A stretch of DNA of 42,660 nt from Hylemonella sp. (GCA_030695415.1 JAUYQZ010000008.1:1-42660), one strand, 5' to 3'; numbered from the stretch's first letter, positions 1 to 8,034 are shown. The notes: generated by a model from the sequence alone, not told the origin. Translations and numbers: made by a program.

Positions 1-1399
1 CTTGGGGCGCCCGCTGCTGCGGCTCCAGGCCAGGAATCACTTCCGGCTTGAACTGCTGCTTGCTGTAGGCCTCGATGTCAAAGATCTTGCGGCGATCACG
101 GAATTCGGCGAACGTGATGGCCAGGCCATCGCGGCCGGCACGGCCCGTGCGGCCGATCCGGTGCGTGTAATCCTCGGCCTTCATCGGCAGGCCGAAGTTG
201 AAGACGTGCGTGATCGTCGGAACGTCGATGCCACGTGCGGCAACGTCAGTGGCCACCAGGATCTGCACATGACCCTGGCGCAATGCCATCAGGCGGCGGT
301 TACGCAGACCCTGATTGAGCGCGCCGTGCAGGGCGACAGCGTCGAAGCCGGCCTGCTGCAGGTCATTGGCGAGGCCGTCGCACTCGATCTGGGTGCTGGC
401 AAACACGATCGCCTGATTGATGGTCGTGTCGCGAAGCCAGTGATCGAGCAGCTTGCGCTTGTGCTGTGCGTTGTCAGCCCAGAACAGAACCTGCTTGATG
501 TTGACGTGCTTGTCCTGCGGCGAATCGACCTGGATCTTGCGCGGCTGGCGCATCACGCGCGATGCGAGCTGCTGGATGCGAGGCGCGAACGTGGCGCTGA
601 ACATCATGGTCTGCTTGCGCTCGATGGTGAGCTGGTTCACTTCAGCAAGATCATCGGCAAAGCCCAGGTCCAGCATGCGATCGCCTTCATCGACGACCAG
701 GAACTGCACCTTGTCGAGCTTGATCTGCATGGAACGCTGCAGGTCGAGCAGTCGACCCGGCGTTGCGACAACGAGGTCGGCATTTTGCAGGCGCGCGAGT
801 TGAAGCTGGTAGGGCATGCCACCCACGACGTTCGCAATCCGCAGACCGCGGCAATGCCTGACGAGGTCGATCGCGTCGTTGGCGACCTGCTGCGCGAGTT
901 CGCGCGTCGGGCACAGGATCAGCGCACCAGGAGTCGCTGGCTTGAAGTTACGCGAGCTGGTGGGGTCGAGCCGCTTGGGGCGCTTGGGCGCAGGCTCGCC
1001 CTTGGCAAGCGCTTCCGCGGTGAGGCGTTCGAACTCGGCCCTGGACTTGGCTTCTGCATCGGCTTGTTGCTTGAGCAGGGTGTGCAACACCGGCAGCAGG
1101 AAGGCCGCGGTCTTGCCGCTACCGGTCTGGCTGGAGACCATCAGGTCGATGTAGCGCTGGGCTTCGCCGGCAGCACCGGTGGGCATGGCCAGGGGAATGG
1201 CACGCTCCTGAACGGTGGTGGGCTGGGTGTAGCCGAGATCGGCCACGGCCTGCACCAGCTCGGGCGCCAGGCCCAGCTGCACGAAACCGTTGGGCACGGC
1301 CTCAGCGGTCACTTCGGGCTCGACCGCCACGGCGGTGTCGGTGGAAAGAGTGGATTCGACAGGCGCAAATTCGCCCGTCACTTCAAAAGCGTCGGTCAT
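1..1399 (-). CDS. DEAD-box ATP-dependent RNA helicase, RhlE-like (C-terminus cut by window edge)
   Basis: This is an ATP-dependent RNA helicase of the DEAD-box family, which remodels RNA in ribosome assembly or mRNA decay. About 466 codons are visible from an ATG at 1399; the C-terminal tail lies beyond the left edge. Seen in order: a Q-motif region near residues 45-75, motif I SSQTGSGKT (Lys96), Ia PTRELAQQ, a Thr-Pro-Gly-Arg motif, motif II at 237-240 reading DEGD rather than DEAD, motif III SAT, and motif VI HRIGRTGRAGR. A charged segment rich in Ala, Lys and Glu, roughly 45 residues long, separates motifs I and Ia and is longer than usual for RhlE proteins. The start has only a weak ribosome-binding site. 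The 254-base gap up to orn probably holds its promoter and a structured leader. The family is certain; the exact subfamily (RhlE versus another) is inference. Confidence 0.93.
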   Translation of the reverse strand, partial: MTDAFEVTGEFAPVESTLSTDTAVAVEPEVTAEAVPNGFVQLGLAPELVQAVADLGYTQPTTVQERAIPLAMPTGAAGEAQRYIDLMVSSQTGSGKTAAFLLPVLHTLLKQQADAEAKSRAEFERLTAEALAKGEPAPKRPKRLDPTSSRNFKPATPGALILCPTRELAQQVANDAIDLVRHCRGLRIANVVGGMPYQLQLARLQNADLVVATPGRLLDLQRSMQIKLDKVQFLVVDEGDRMLDLGFADDLAEVNQLTIERKQTMMFSATFAPRIQQLASRVMRQPRKIQVDSPQDKHVNIKQVLFWADNAQHKRKLLDHWLRDTTINQAIVFASTQIECDGLANDLQQAGFDAVALHGALNQGLRNRRLMALRQGHVQILVATDVAARGIDVPTITHVFNFGLPMKAEDYTHRIGRTGRAGRDGLAITFAEFRDRRKIFDIEAYSKQQFKPEVIPGLEPQQRAPQ

Positions 1400-1447
1400 T
1401 TAGATTTTTCTCACACGCGAACGCCGCAGGGACTGCGGGTGTTTCGC

Positions 1448-1553
1448 TGATGGTTAAAAGACATCAACCATCAAACAAAACCTGCACCGGTTGGGACCGG
1501 CACCGGGGACTCATTCAGAGTAACGATCGTGAGGATCGAAACCGGAGTCCGGT
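1448..1553 (-). promoter_or_regulatory. Structured leader region upstream of the helicase
   Basis: Three small inverted repeats lie between the helicase start and the end of orn. They are an 8-bp stem (TGATGGTT at 1448-1455 with AACCATCA at 1466-1473), a 5-bp stem (1524-1528 with 1534-1538), and a near-perfect palindrome at 1541-1553 (ACCGGA/TCCGGT around one base). None has a U-tract, so they do not look like terminators. A CATAAT hexamer preceded by TGC on the minus strand at 1604-1609 could be an extended -10 element, giving a leader of roughly 200 nt. The hairpins are visible; any regulatory role is inference. Confidence 0.35.
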
Positions 1554-1653
1554 GTGTGAGGGGAGATGCACGAAAAGCGCTGCCGTTTAGCGGCGCAAGT
1601 CGAATTATGGCACAGATCAGGGTTTCCACCTAATCGCCCGCGGCCCACCCATT

Positions 1654-2223
1654 TCAGGCCAGCTTGAGGAAGTGCTCGCGGTAGTGCAGCAGCTCGTCGA
1701 TCGACTCGTGCACGTCGGCCAGCGCCGTGTGTTTCTGCGCCTTCTTGAAGCCGCTGTAGACATCGGGCCGCCAGCGGCGTGCCAGCTCCTTGAAGGTGCT
1801 GACGTCCACATTGCGGTAATGGAAGAAGGCCTCCAGCTTGGGCATGTACTTGGCCAGGAAGCGCCGGTCCTGGCCAATGCTGTTGCCGCACATGGGCGCG
1901 ACGCCCTTGGGCACGTACTTGGCCAGGAAGGCTATCAACAGCGCTTCGGCTTCCGCTTCGGCCATGGCGGAGGCCTTGACCTTGTCGATCAGCCCGCTGC
2001 GCCCATGCGTACCCTTGTTCCAGGCGTCCATCTTGTTGAGCACGTCGTCGCCTTGATGGATCACCAGCACCGGGCCTTCGATGCGCGGCTCCAGATTCGG
2101 GCCGGTGACGATCACCGCGATTTCGATGAGGCGTTCTTTTTCGGGGTCCAGGCCGGTCATCTCGCAATCGAGCCAGACCAGGTTGAGATCGGATTTGCCA
2201 AGTGGGGTTGCGTTGTCGCTCAT
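1654..2223 (-). CDS. orn: Oligoribonuclease
   Basis: This 189-residue 3'-to-5' exoribonuclease of the DEDDh family degrades two- to five-nucleotide RNA fragments (and pGpG) to mononucleotides in the cytoplasm. The first Asp and Glu of the motif are D19 and E21 in [11 protein letters not shown]. The distal His-Asp signature is seen in [14 protein letters not shown] near the C-terminus. Length and domain extent match the family (about 180-200). The ATG at 2223 is chosen because the conserved core starts about 12 residues later. It is transcribed divergently from the M48 protease gene, only 35 bases away, so the two promoters must overlap. No terminator with a U-tract follows it. Confidence 0.97.
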   Translation of the reverse strand: MSDNATPLGKSDLNLVWLDCEMTGLDPEKERLIEIAVIVTGPNLEPRIEGPVLVIHQGDDVLNKMDAWNKGTHGRSGLIDKVKASAMAEAEAEALLIAFLAKYVPKGVAPMCGNSIGQDRRFLAKYMPKLEAFFHYRNVDVSTFKELARRWRPDVYSGFKKAQKHTALADVHESIDELLHYREHFLKLA

Positions 2224-2252
2224 GGACCTGATTGTCGCCGATGACCTAAACT
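2223..2252 (+). promoter_or_regulatory. Candidate promoter giving a leaderless M48 protease transcript
   Basis: TGGACC (2223-2228) and TAAACT (2247-2252), 18 bases apart, each match the sigma-70 consensus at 4 of 6 positions. The -10 hexamer ends only 6 bases before the ATG at 2259, and those bases (TCCCCC) cannot act as a ribosome-binding site. If this is the promoter, transcription would begin at or next to the start codon. The -35 overlaps the orn start region. Match quality is modest. Confidence 0.35.
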
Positions 2253-2258
2253 TCCCCC

Positions 2259-3575
2259 ATGAACCCAGTCTCCCCTTCCCTCTTCAACCCCAGCCTGACC
2301 CTCACCCTGCTTTTCGCTGTTGCCCTGATGCTGGGGCTGCTGGTCAAGTTCTGGTTGGCCACGCGCCAGGTGCGCCACGTGGCGCAGCACCGGGCCGCCG
2401 TGCCCGCGGCCTTTGCCGCCACCATGCCGCTGGCTGCACACCAGAAAGCCGCCGACTACACCGTGACCAAGGTGCGTTTCGGCCTGCTGGAGACGGCAGT
2501 GGGCGCAGCCCTGCTGCTGGGCTGGACGCTGCTGGGCGGGCTGGACGCACTGAACCAGGCACTACTGCAGGCGCTGGGCGGCGGCATGTGGCAACAGCTG
2601 GCGCTGATCGCCGGTTTTGTGCTGATCGGCGCCCTGATTGAGTTGCCGCTCACCCTGTACCAGACCTTCGTGATCGAGCAACGTTTCGGCTTCAACAAGA
2701 TGACGCTCAAGCTCTGGCTGGCCGACCTTGTGAAATCCACCGTGCTGGGCACGCTGATCGGCCTGCCCATTGCCGCCCTCATCCTCTGGCTAATGGGTGC
2801 TGCCGGCCCCAGCTGGTGGCTCTGGGCCTGGTGCGCGTGGATGGGCTTCAACCTGCTGCTGCTGCTGGTCTATCCGACCTTCATCGCCCCCCTGTTCAAC
2901 AAGTTCCAGCCCCTGGAAGACGAAGCGCTGAGGACGCGCGTGACCGCGTTGATGCAGCGCTGTGGCTTCTCGGCCAAAGGGCTGTTCGTGATGGATGGCA
3001 GCCGCCGCAGCGCGCATGCCAACGCCTACTTCACCGGCTTCGGCGCCGCCAAACGCGTGGTCTTCTTCGACACCCTGCTGGCCAAACTCAGTCCCGACGA
3101 AGTGGACGCCGTGCTCGCGCACGAGTTGGGTCACTTCAAGCACAAGCACATCCTCAAGCGCATCGTCACCCTCTTCGCCCTGAGCCTGGCCGGGTTCGCG
3201 CTGCTCGGCTGGCTCGCCACGCAGGCCTGGTTCTACACCGGCCTGGGTGTCACGCCCAGCCTGCACCTGCTGGTGCCCACGCTGGATGCGGCAGCAGCCG
3301 TCCCCAACGATGCCCTGGCCCTGCTGCTCTTCGTGATGGTCTCACCGGTGTTCAGCTTCTTCATCGCGCCCCTCATGGCGCTGTCGTCTCGCAAGCACGA
3401 GTTCGAAGCCGACGCCTACGCCGCCACCCAGACCCAGGGGGTGGCGCTGGCCAGCGCCCTGCTCAAGCTCTACGAAGACAATGCCTCGACGCTGACACCC
3501 GACCCGCTCTACGTGGCTTTCTACTACTCGCACCCGCCGGCCAGCCAGCGCCTGGCGCGGCTGGGCCTCGCATGA
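2259..3575 (+). CDS. M48 family (Ste24/CAAX protease-like) membrane zinc metallopeptidase
   Basis: This 438-residue integral membrane protease belongs to peptidase family M48, subfamily Ste24-like. The zinc-binding HELGH is at residues 288-292 ([11 protein letters not shown]). The third-ligand region EFEADAYA lies near residue 380, as expected. Hydrophobic membrane segments are visible near residues 8-30, 80-100, 110-130, 160-180, 195-215, 305-330 and 350-370. Ste24 homologues in eukaryotes process prenylated CAAX proteins. Bacteria lack that substrate, so the physiological role here is probably membrane-protein quality control (inference). The stop overlaps the next ATG (ATGA at 3572-3575), so it is translationally coupled to the pterin dehydratase gene. 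There is no clear Shine-Dalgarno sequence before the ATG at 2259. Confidence 0.93.
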   Translation: MNPVSPSLFNPSLTLTLLFAVALMLGLLVKFWLATRQVRHVAQHRAAVPAAFAATMPLAAHQKAADYTVTKVRFGLLETAVGAALLLGWTLLGGLDALNQALLQALGGGMWQQLALIAGFVLIGALIELPLTLYQTFVIEQRFGFNKMTLKLWLADLVKSTVLGTLIGLPIAALILWLMGAAGPSWWLWAWCAWMGFNLLLLLVYPTFIAPLFNKFQPLEDEALRTRVTALMQRCGFSAKGLFVMDGSRRSAHANAYFTGFGAAKRVVFFDTLLAKLSPDEVDAVLAHELGHFKHKHILKRIVTLFALSLAGFALLGWLATQAWFYTGLGVTPSLHLLVPTLDAAAAVPNDALALLLFVMVSPVFSFFIAPLMALSSRKHEFEADAYAATQTQGVALASALLKLYEDNASTLTPDPLYVAFYYSHPPASQRLARLGLA

Positions 3576-3898
3576 GCAGCGCGCCACAGGCCAACGCGCG
3601 CCGTCCCCTGGGCCCGACCGAGCTCGTGACCCAGCTGGCGCAGCACCCCGGCTGGACGCTGCAGGGCGACGGCCCGGCGCTGACCATCGCCCGCCGGTAC
3701 GAGTTCGCCAGCTACCCCGAAGTCATGGCCTTCGCCAATGCCGTGGCCTGGATCGCGCAGGGACAAGACCACCATCCCGACATGCACGTGGGCTACGGGC
3801 ACTGCACAGTAGCCTGGCGCACGCACGATGCCGGCGGGATCACGCGCATCGACTTCGACTGTGCGGCCCGCGTTGACGCGCTGCGGGACTCGCCTTGA
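3572..3898 (+). CDS. phhB: Pterin-4a-carbinolamine dehydratase
   Basis: This 108-residue protein matches 4a-hydroxytetrahydrobiopterin dehydratase (PCD/DCoH), which regenerates quinonoid dihydropterin after aromatic amino-acid hydroxylation. The signature DHHPDMHVGYGHCTV carries the conserved His-His-Pro. It is followed by a Trp and a downstream Asp, as in the family pattern. The start ATG overlaps the stop of the M48 gene, and its own stop TGA overlaps the TTG start of rsgA. No phenylalanine hydroxylase gene is in the window. PCD homologues in such organisms may instead work in general pterin recycling (inference). Confidence 0.92.
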   Translation: MSSAPQANARRPLGPTELVTQLAQHPGWTLQGDGPALTIARRYEFASYPEVMAFANAVAWIAQGQDHHPDMHVGYGHCTVAWRTHDAGGITRIDFDCAARVDALRDSP

Positions 3899-4827
3899 GC
3901 ACGCCCCCCGGACTCGAACGTGGCCTGGTGGTGGCGAGCCACGGCCGCCACGTGGTGGTGGAAACGCCGGAAGGCCGTCAGCTGATCTGCCACCCGCGCG
4001 GCAAGAAAAGCCAGGCCGTGGTCGGTGACCGCGTGCTCTGGCTGGCCAGCACGGATGAGGGCAGCATCGAGAAGGTGGAGCCGCGGCGCAACCTGTTCTA
4101 CCGCCAGGACGAGATTCGCACCAAGAGCTTCGCCGCCAACCTGGACCAGGTGCTGATCCTGATCGCGGCGGAGCCCGAGTTTTCCGAGAGCCAGCTGGCA
4201 CGCGCGCTGATCGCGGCCGAGGCCGAACGCATTCGCCCGCTGATCGTACTCAACAAGAGTGACCTGCCCGAGCTGTTCGCACGCGCCTGGGCCCGGCTGG
4301 AGCCCTACCGGCGCATGGGCTACACCGTGCTACCCCTGAGCCTGAAGGCACAGGGCGCCGGCAGCGACGGCACGCTGGCCGCCCTGGAGCAGGAACTCGA
4401 CGGGCGCGCAACCCTGGTGCTGGGCCCTTCGGGCGCGGGCAAAAGCACGCTGATCAACCGGCTGGTGCCAGGCGCGCAGGCCCCGACCGGTGAGATCTCC
4501 ACCGCGCTCAACTCCGGCAAGCACACCACCACCAGCACCCGCTGGTACTGGGTCGATGCGGCCCATCGCACGGCCCTGCTCGATTCACCCGGTTTCCAGG
4601 AATTCGGTCTGCAACATATTGAAGCGGCGCAGTTGGCGGGCCTAATGCCGGACCTGCGGGAGCATGCGGGTGCCTGCCGCTTCTACAACTGCAGCCACCT
4701 GCACGAGCCGGGCTGCGGCGTGATCGCCGCAGTGGACACGGCAAAAGGGGGAACGGGCATCAGCCCATCGCGCTACAGAATTTATAGCGAGCTACACGCC
4801 GAGCTGTCACAGGCGCCGCGTTACTGA
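3895..4827 (+). CDS. rsgA: Small ribosomal subunit biogenesis GTPase RsgA
   Basis: This 310-residue circularly permuted GTPase checks late maturation of the 30S subunit. The G motifs appear in permuted order: NKSD (G4, 120-123), then GPSGAGKS (P-loop, 177-184), then DSPG (G3, 230-233). An N-terminal OB-fold occupies about residues 8-65. The C-terminal zinc-binding cluster is Cys261, Cys266, His268 and Cys274 (CRFYNCSHLHEPGC). The start is a TTG overlapping the phhB stop (TTGA). No better in-frame ATG precedes the conserved OB-fold, so coupled translation is likely. A long palindromic repeat follows the stop. Confidence 0.97.
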   Translation: MSTPPGLERGLVVASHGRHVVVETPEGRQLICHPRGKKSQAVVGDRVLWLASTDEGSIEKVEPRRNLFYRQDEIRTKSFAANLDQVLILIAAEPEFSESQLARALIAAEAERIRPLIVLNKSDLPELFARAWARLEPYRRMGYTVLPLSLKAQGAGSDGTLAALEQELDGRATLVLGPSGAGKSTLINRLVPGAQAPTGEISTALNSGKHTTTSTRWYWVDAAHRTALLDSPGFQEFGLQHIEAAQLAGLMPDLREHAGACRFYNCSHLHEPGCGVIAAVDTAKGGTGISPSRYRIYSELHAELSQAPRY

Positions 4828-4858
4828 TACGTCGGAACTTGCGAAGATATCGTAGCGA

Positions 4859-4953
4859 GCGGCCCGAGAGCAAGGCGGACGGAGCACAGCCACCGGAACG
4901 TACTTCAGGTACGTGAGGATGGCGAGCACTGTCCAACGCGGCTATCGGGCCGC
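4859..4953. repeat. Intergenic palindromic repeat element (about 95 bp) between convergent genes
   Basis: The ends are inverted: GCGGCCCGAgAGC (4859-4871) faces GCTaTCGGGCCGC (4941-4953). At the centre is a perfect 6-bp hairpin, ACGTAC (4898-4903), loop TTCAG, GTACGT (4909-4914). The arms between also pair partially, giving one long imperfect cruciform. It lies in the 149-base gap between convergent rsgA and the CobD-family gene, so it could end transcription from both sides, although it has no U-tract. The sequence style resembles repeats I recall between genes in Comamonadaceae. Only this copy is in the window, so dispersal is not shown here. Confidence 0.7.
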
Positions 4954-4976
4954 ACAGTAGGTTTATTCGTGAGTTT

Positions 4977-5948
4977 TCAGCCGATCAGGCGGGCCAGCGT
5001 CAGCAGCGCCAGCAGCAGCATCCACAGCACGACCGAGCGCCAGACCAGGCCCACGATGCTGCGCAGATGGGCCAGTTGCGGCTCGTTGCGGGCCGAGGCG
5101 GCCGGCATGTCGGACTGGGCGCGAGTCGCTTCCTGGGCCATGGTCGCGGTGCCCAGACGCACGTTGATGGCGCCGGCCGTGGCCGCCACGATCAATCCGT
5201 CGTTGCCAGCGGCCCCCTCACTCTCGGGCAAAGACTCATAGCGACGCCAGTTGTCGACGGCATCCTCGAAGCTGCCGACCACCGCAAAACACAAGGCTGT
5301 GATGCGCGCGGGCAGCCAGTCCACCCATGACCAGGCACGCGCGGCTGCACCGCAGGCGGCATCGCTGACCGAAGGCGCCTGACGCTGCGAAACGTGCGGC
5401 CAGTAACGCGTGACGAACTCGGCCAAGCGGTACAACACGGCACCCGCCGGCCCCAGACCGAGCACGGCCAGAAGGATGAACCAGGTCAGCACGCCGAACA
5501 CGTGGCGGTGGGCCGCCAGCACGGAGAACTCGATGACGTGACGAACGATCTCGCGCGGTGGCAGCTCACTGGCGTCAATCTGCCGCCATTCGGCCAGCAG
5601 ACGACGCGCCTCCTCCTCGTTACCGGCTTCGAGTGCGTCGCGGATCGCGGTGAAATGGTGACTGAACTGGCGAAAACCCAGGGTGACGTAGAGCACGACC
5701 ACGTTCCAGAGCATGGCCAGCGGCCAACCCACGGACTGGTACAGCAACCAGTAGATCAGCAGGGCGATCGCGCTGGGCAACAGGACGGCAAAGCCCCAGG
5801 CCAGCCAGCCGTGAGACTTCTCGCCAGCGTCGAGCTTGCGCACAACCCAGCGCAACCAGCTGCGCATGCCGACGTGCACCGCGTTGCCACGGGCAAGCGG
5901 ACGCGCCTGCTCGATCAGCAAGGCCAGCAGGATGGAGAAGAAACTCAT
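4977..5948 (-). CDS. CobD/CbiB-family membrane protein
   Basis: This 323-residue membrane protein belongs to the CobD/CbiB (also AmpE-like) superfamily. It begins with the characteristic short hydrophobic N-terminus and Glu-Gln-Ala-Arg-Pro (IEQARPL). Membrane segments lie near 50-70, 75-92, 155-180 and at the C-terminus (about 302-320). True CbiB makes adenosylcobinamide from cobyric acid and aminopropanol. No cobalamin genes are nearby, and the neighbours are ribosome-maturation genes. A role in B12 synthesis is therefore doubtful and no specific function is assigned. It may be the last gene of the Nudix transcript, separated from that gene by 48 bases. Confidence 0.8.
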   Translation of the reverse strand: MSFFSILLALLIEQARPLARGNAVHVGMRSWLRWVVRKLDAGEKSHGWLAWGFAVLLPSAIALLIYWLLYQSVGWPLAMLWNVVVLYVTLGFRQFSHHFTAIRDALEAGNEEEARRLLAEWRQIDASELPPREIVRHVIEFSVLAAHRHVFGVLTWFILLAVLGLGPAGAVLYRLAEFVTRYWPHVSQRQAPSVSDAACGAAARAWSWVDWLPARITALCFAVVGSFEDAVDNWRRYESLPESEGAAGNDGLIVAATAGAINVRLGTATMAQEATRAQSDMPAASARNEPQLAHLRSIVGLVWRSVVLWMLLLALLTLARLIG

Positions 5949-5996
5949 GCCACGATCATAGCGGCGCCCTGCGCCTGTCGAGGCCCGGGTGGCGAC

Positions 5997-6698
5997 TCAG
6001 GCCGCCATGAAGCGGTAAAAATTGCGCAGCATGCCGGCTGTCGCGCCCCAGATGTAGCGCTCGGTGCTGGCGTCCTGCCAAGGCATGGAAAACCATTCGC
6101 GCCGCACCCCTTCGAACTCGTAGGCATGGCGCCGGTGATTGGCCGGATCGAGCAGGAAGGACAGGGGCACCTCGAACACGTCAGCTACCTCGCCCGCATT
6201 GGGCGTGAGCGTAAACCCCGGCCGCACCAAGGCCACGACCGGCGTGATGACAAAAGCCGTGCCAGTCGTGTAGACGGGCAGTGTGCCCAAGACCTGGACA
6301 AAATCACGCGCCAGACCCACCTCTTCCTCAGCCTCGCGCAGCGCGGCATCCACCACATCGGCATCGGTCGGATCGACCTTTCCGCCCGGAAAGGCGATCT
6401 GTCCTGAGTGGTTGGCCAGATGGCTGGTACGCAGGGTCAGCAACAGGGTGGGCTCGGGTCGGGCCACCAGGGGCAGCAGCACGGCGGCCTGCGCCGTCTT
6501 GCGCTGCGTGAAACGAGGCTCGGCCCGCACCTCGGGCTCCCAGGCCGGCGGTGTCGCGAAGCGCAGGCGCAAGGCCTGATGCTGCAGTCGCTCGGCAGGT
6601 ACCGCAGGCAGGTGTGTGTCCACTCCGACCACTGGCACCGTGCGCGGGTCGAAATTCGGCAGCTTGGACAGGGGGGTGACGTGATCGGAGGACGACAT
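5997..6698 (-). CDS. Nudix hydrolase, CoA pyrophosphatase (NudL/YeaB) type
   Basis: This 233-residue Nudix protein probably hydrolyses coenzyme A or its derivatives to 3',5'-ADP and 4'-phosphopantetheine. The Nudix box runs from FPGGKVD near residue 103 to REAEEEVGL at 121-129. It is preceded by LRTSHLANHSGQIAFPGG, typical of the CoA-diphosphatase subgroup. N-terminal residues 1-70 are a lineage-specific extension. It starts at an ATG (6698), just downstream of the rplS terminator, so it is either read through at low level or has its own promoter. Substrate assignment is by family resemblance only. Confidence 0.88.
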   Translation of the reverse strand: MSSSDHVTPLSKLPNFDPRTVPVVGVDTHLPAVPAERLQHQALRLRFATPPAWEPEVRAEPRFTQRKTAQAAVLLPLVARPEPTLLLTLRTSHLANHSGQIAFPGGKVDPTDADVVDAALREAEEEVGLARDFVQVLGTLPVYTTGTAFVITPVVALVRPGFTLTPNAGEVADVFEVPLSFLLDPANHRRHAYEFEGVRREWFSMPWQDASTERYIWGATAGMLRNFYRFMAA

Positions 6699-6714
6699 CG
6701 CAGCTCAACGGGAA

Positions 6715-6748
6715 TAAAAAAGCCGCCCGGGCAGATGCGAGGGCGGCT
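6715..6748 (-). terminator. Rho-independent terminator after rplS
   Basis: On the minus strand an 8-bp perfect stem (AGCCGCCC at 6748-6741 with GGGCGGCT at 6728-6721) encloses a 12-base loop and runs straight into six T residues (6721-6716). It lies 22 bases after the rplS stop and marks the end of the rpsP-rimM-trmD-rplS transcript. Confidence 0.9.
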
Positions 6749-6770
6749 AGTTCGGGCAGTGCGCCGGAGA

Positions 6771-7142
6771 TTACTGGGCGGCAGCCTTGGTGAACAGCTT
6801 TTCCTTGATGCGTGCCGACTTGCCGCTGCGATCACGCAGGTAGTACAGCTTGGCACGGCGCACGTCACCGCGGCGCTTGACTTCGATGCTGGCGATCAGC
6901 GGGCTGTAGGTCTGGAACGTGCGTTCCACGCCTTCGCCACTGGAGATCTTGCGCACGGTGAAGCCGCTGTTAAGGCCACGGTTGCGCTTGGCGATCACCA
7001 CACCCTCGTAAGCCTGCACACGCTTGCGGGTGCCTTCGACCACGCTCACGCTCACGATGACGGTGTCACCGGGGGCGAATTCGGGGATTTTCTTGCCCAG
7101 GCGGGCGATTTCCTCTTGCTCGAGGGTCTGGATCAGGTTCAT
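6771..7142 (-). CDS. rplS: 50S ribosomal protein L19
   Basis: This is ribosomal protein bL19, 123 residues, which sits at the 30S-50S interface. The conserved start [15 protein letters not shown] and core motifs [33 protein letters not shown] and [10 protein letters not shown] are all present. The start is the ATG at 7142, preceded by AGAGG at good spacing. A longer in-frame ATG at 7202 would add 20 residues not found in the family. It is the last gene of the rpsP-rimM-trmD-rplS cluster. It has a 133-base upstream gap with its own promoter-like TATAAT, and a strong terminator downstream. Confidence 0.98.
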   Translation of the reverse strand: MNLIQTLEQEEIARLGKKIPEFAPGDTVIVSVSVVEGTRKRVQAYEGVVIAKRNRGLNSGFTVRKISSGEGVERTFQTYSPLIASIEVKRRGDVRRAKLYYLRDRSGKSARIKEKLFTKAAAQ

Positions 7143-7253
7143 GTTTACCTCTATGGATCTTGTCCGCGCTAGTGTTTCGAGCGCATCGGCTTGATGCGCC
7201 ATGCCAACTCCACCATGGAATCAGCAGCCGGCCAGAGGATCGGAAAGCCTGCA

Positions 7254-7262
7254 ATTATAGCA
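7254..7262 (-). promoter_or_regulatory. Internal extended -10 promoter for rplS
   Basis: On the minus strand TGCTATAAT (7262-7254) is a perfect extended -10 element, TGn plus TATAAT. It lies immediately after the trmD stop and about 112 bases before the rplS ATG. TTGAAG (7279-7274) lies upstream, but at a short 14-base spacing. The TG extension can compensate for a poor -35. This would let rplS be expressed independently of the upstream genes. Confidence 0.6.
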
Positions 7263-7275
7263 GGTAGCGCCCGCT

Positions 7276-8034
7276 TCAAGCCGGGGGCGTGCCCAGACCG
7301 GCCAGAAACGCCTCGTCCTGGCGACTCAGGCGAGCGGCCGCACGGGCCTGCGCGATCAGCTCCGGGCGCAGCCGGGCGGTGAGCGCGAGCCGCTGCTCAC
7401 GGCGCCAACGCTCAATCTGACCATGGTGGCCGGACAGCAGCACATCGGGCACGCCCTGCCCCTCCCAGAGCTCGGGTCGGGTGTAGTGCGGGCAGTCCAG
7501 CAGGCCGTCCAGCGCCGGGTTGAAACTGTCCAGCGCGTGGCTGTCGGCATCCCCCAGCACGCCGGGCTGCAGGCGCGCCACGGCGTCGAGCAGGGCCATG
7601 GCGGCGATCTCGCCGCCGGAGAGCACGAAATCGCCCAGGCTGATCTGCTCGTCCACCTGGGTGTCGATGAAGCGCTGATCGATACCCTCGTAACGGCCGC
7701 AGACCAGCACCGCGCCATCGCTGGCGGCCCAGCGCTCGACCATGCGGTGGTTCAAGGGCTGGCCCAGGGGGGAAAACAGCAGGACGGGAGCGGGTGCGAC
7801 CCGCTGGGCCTGGGCCTGCTGCAGGCAGCGTGCCAGCGGCTCGGCCATCATGAGCATGCCGGGGCCGCCGCCGAAGGGCCGGTCATCGACCCTGCGATAG
7901 TTTCCCTCGGCATGGTCGCGCGGGTTGTGCAGTTGCACCTCCACCAGCCCGGATTCGTAGGCACGGCGCGTGATGCCGCTGCTCAGCAGCGGTGCAAACA
8001 GTTCGGGAAACAGGGTGAGAACGTCGAAGCGCAT
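7276..8034 (-). CDS. trmD: tRNA (guanine-N1)-methyltransferase
   Basis: This 252-residue SPOUT-class methyltransferase makes m1G37 in tRNAs with CCN or CUN codons and so prevents +1 frameshifting. Seen are the family start [13 protein letters not shown], the trefoil-knot AdoMet site motifs [11 protein letters not shown] (112-122) and [12 protein letters not shown] (131-142), and the conserved HYTRP with a downstream GHH near residues 190-210. The length is typical (240-260). It follows rimM after a 102-base gap that carries a palindromic repeat, unusual for this compact operon. A GAGG before the ATG at 8034 serves as the ribosome-binding site. Confidence 0.97.
   Translation of the reverse strand: MRFDVLTLFPELFAPLLSSGITRRAYESGLVEVQLHNPRDHAEGNYRRVDDRPFGGGPGMLMMAEPLARCLQQAQAQRVAPAPVLLFSPLGQPLNHRMVERWAASDGAVLVCGRYEGIDQRFIDTQVDEQISLGDFVLSGGEIAAMALLDAVARLQPGVLGDADSHALDSFNPALDGLLDCPHYTRPELWEGQGVPDVLLSGHHGQIERWRREQRLALTARLRPELIAQARAAARLSRQDEAFLAGLGTPPA

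Noticed and set aside
2..1450. A 482-codon plus-strand open frame
   Set aside because: The minus strand encodes a DEAD-box helicase with all motifs in order; the plus frame is its shadow.
1511..2167. A 218-codon minus-strand frame overlapping orn
   Set aside because: It is Arg/Gly-rich out-of-frame translation of oligoribonuclease.
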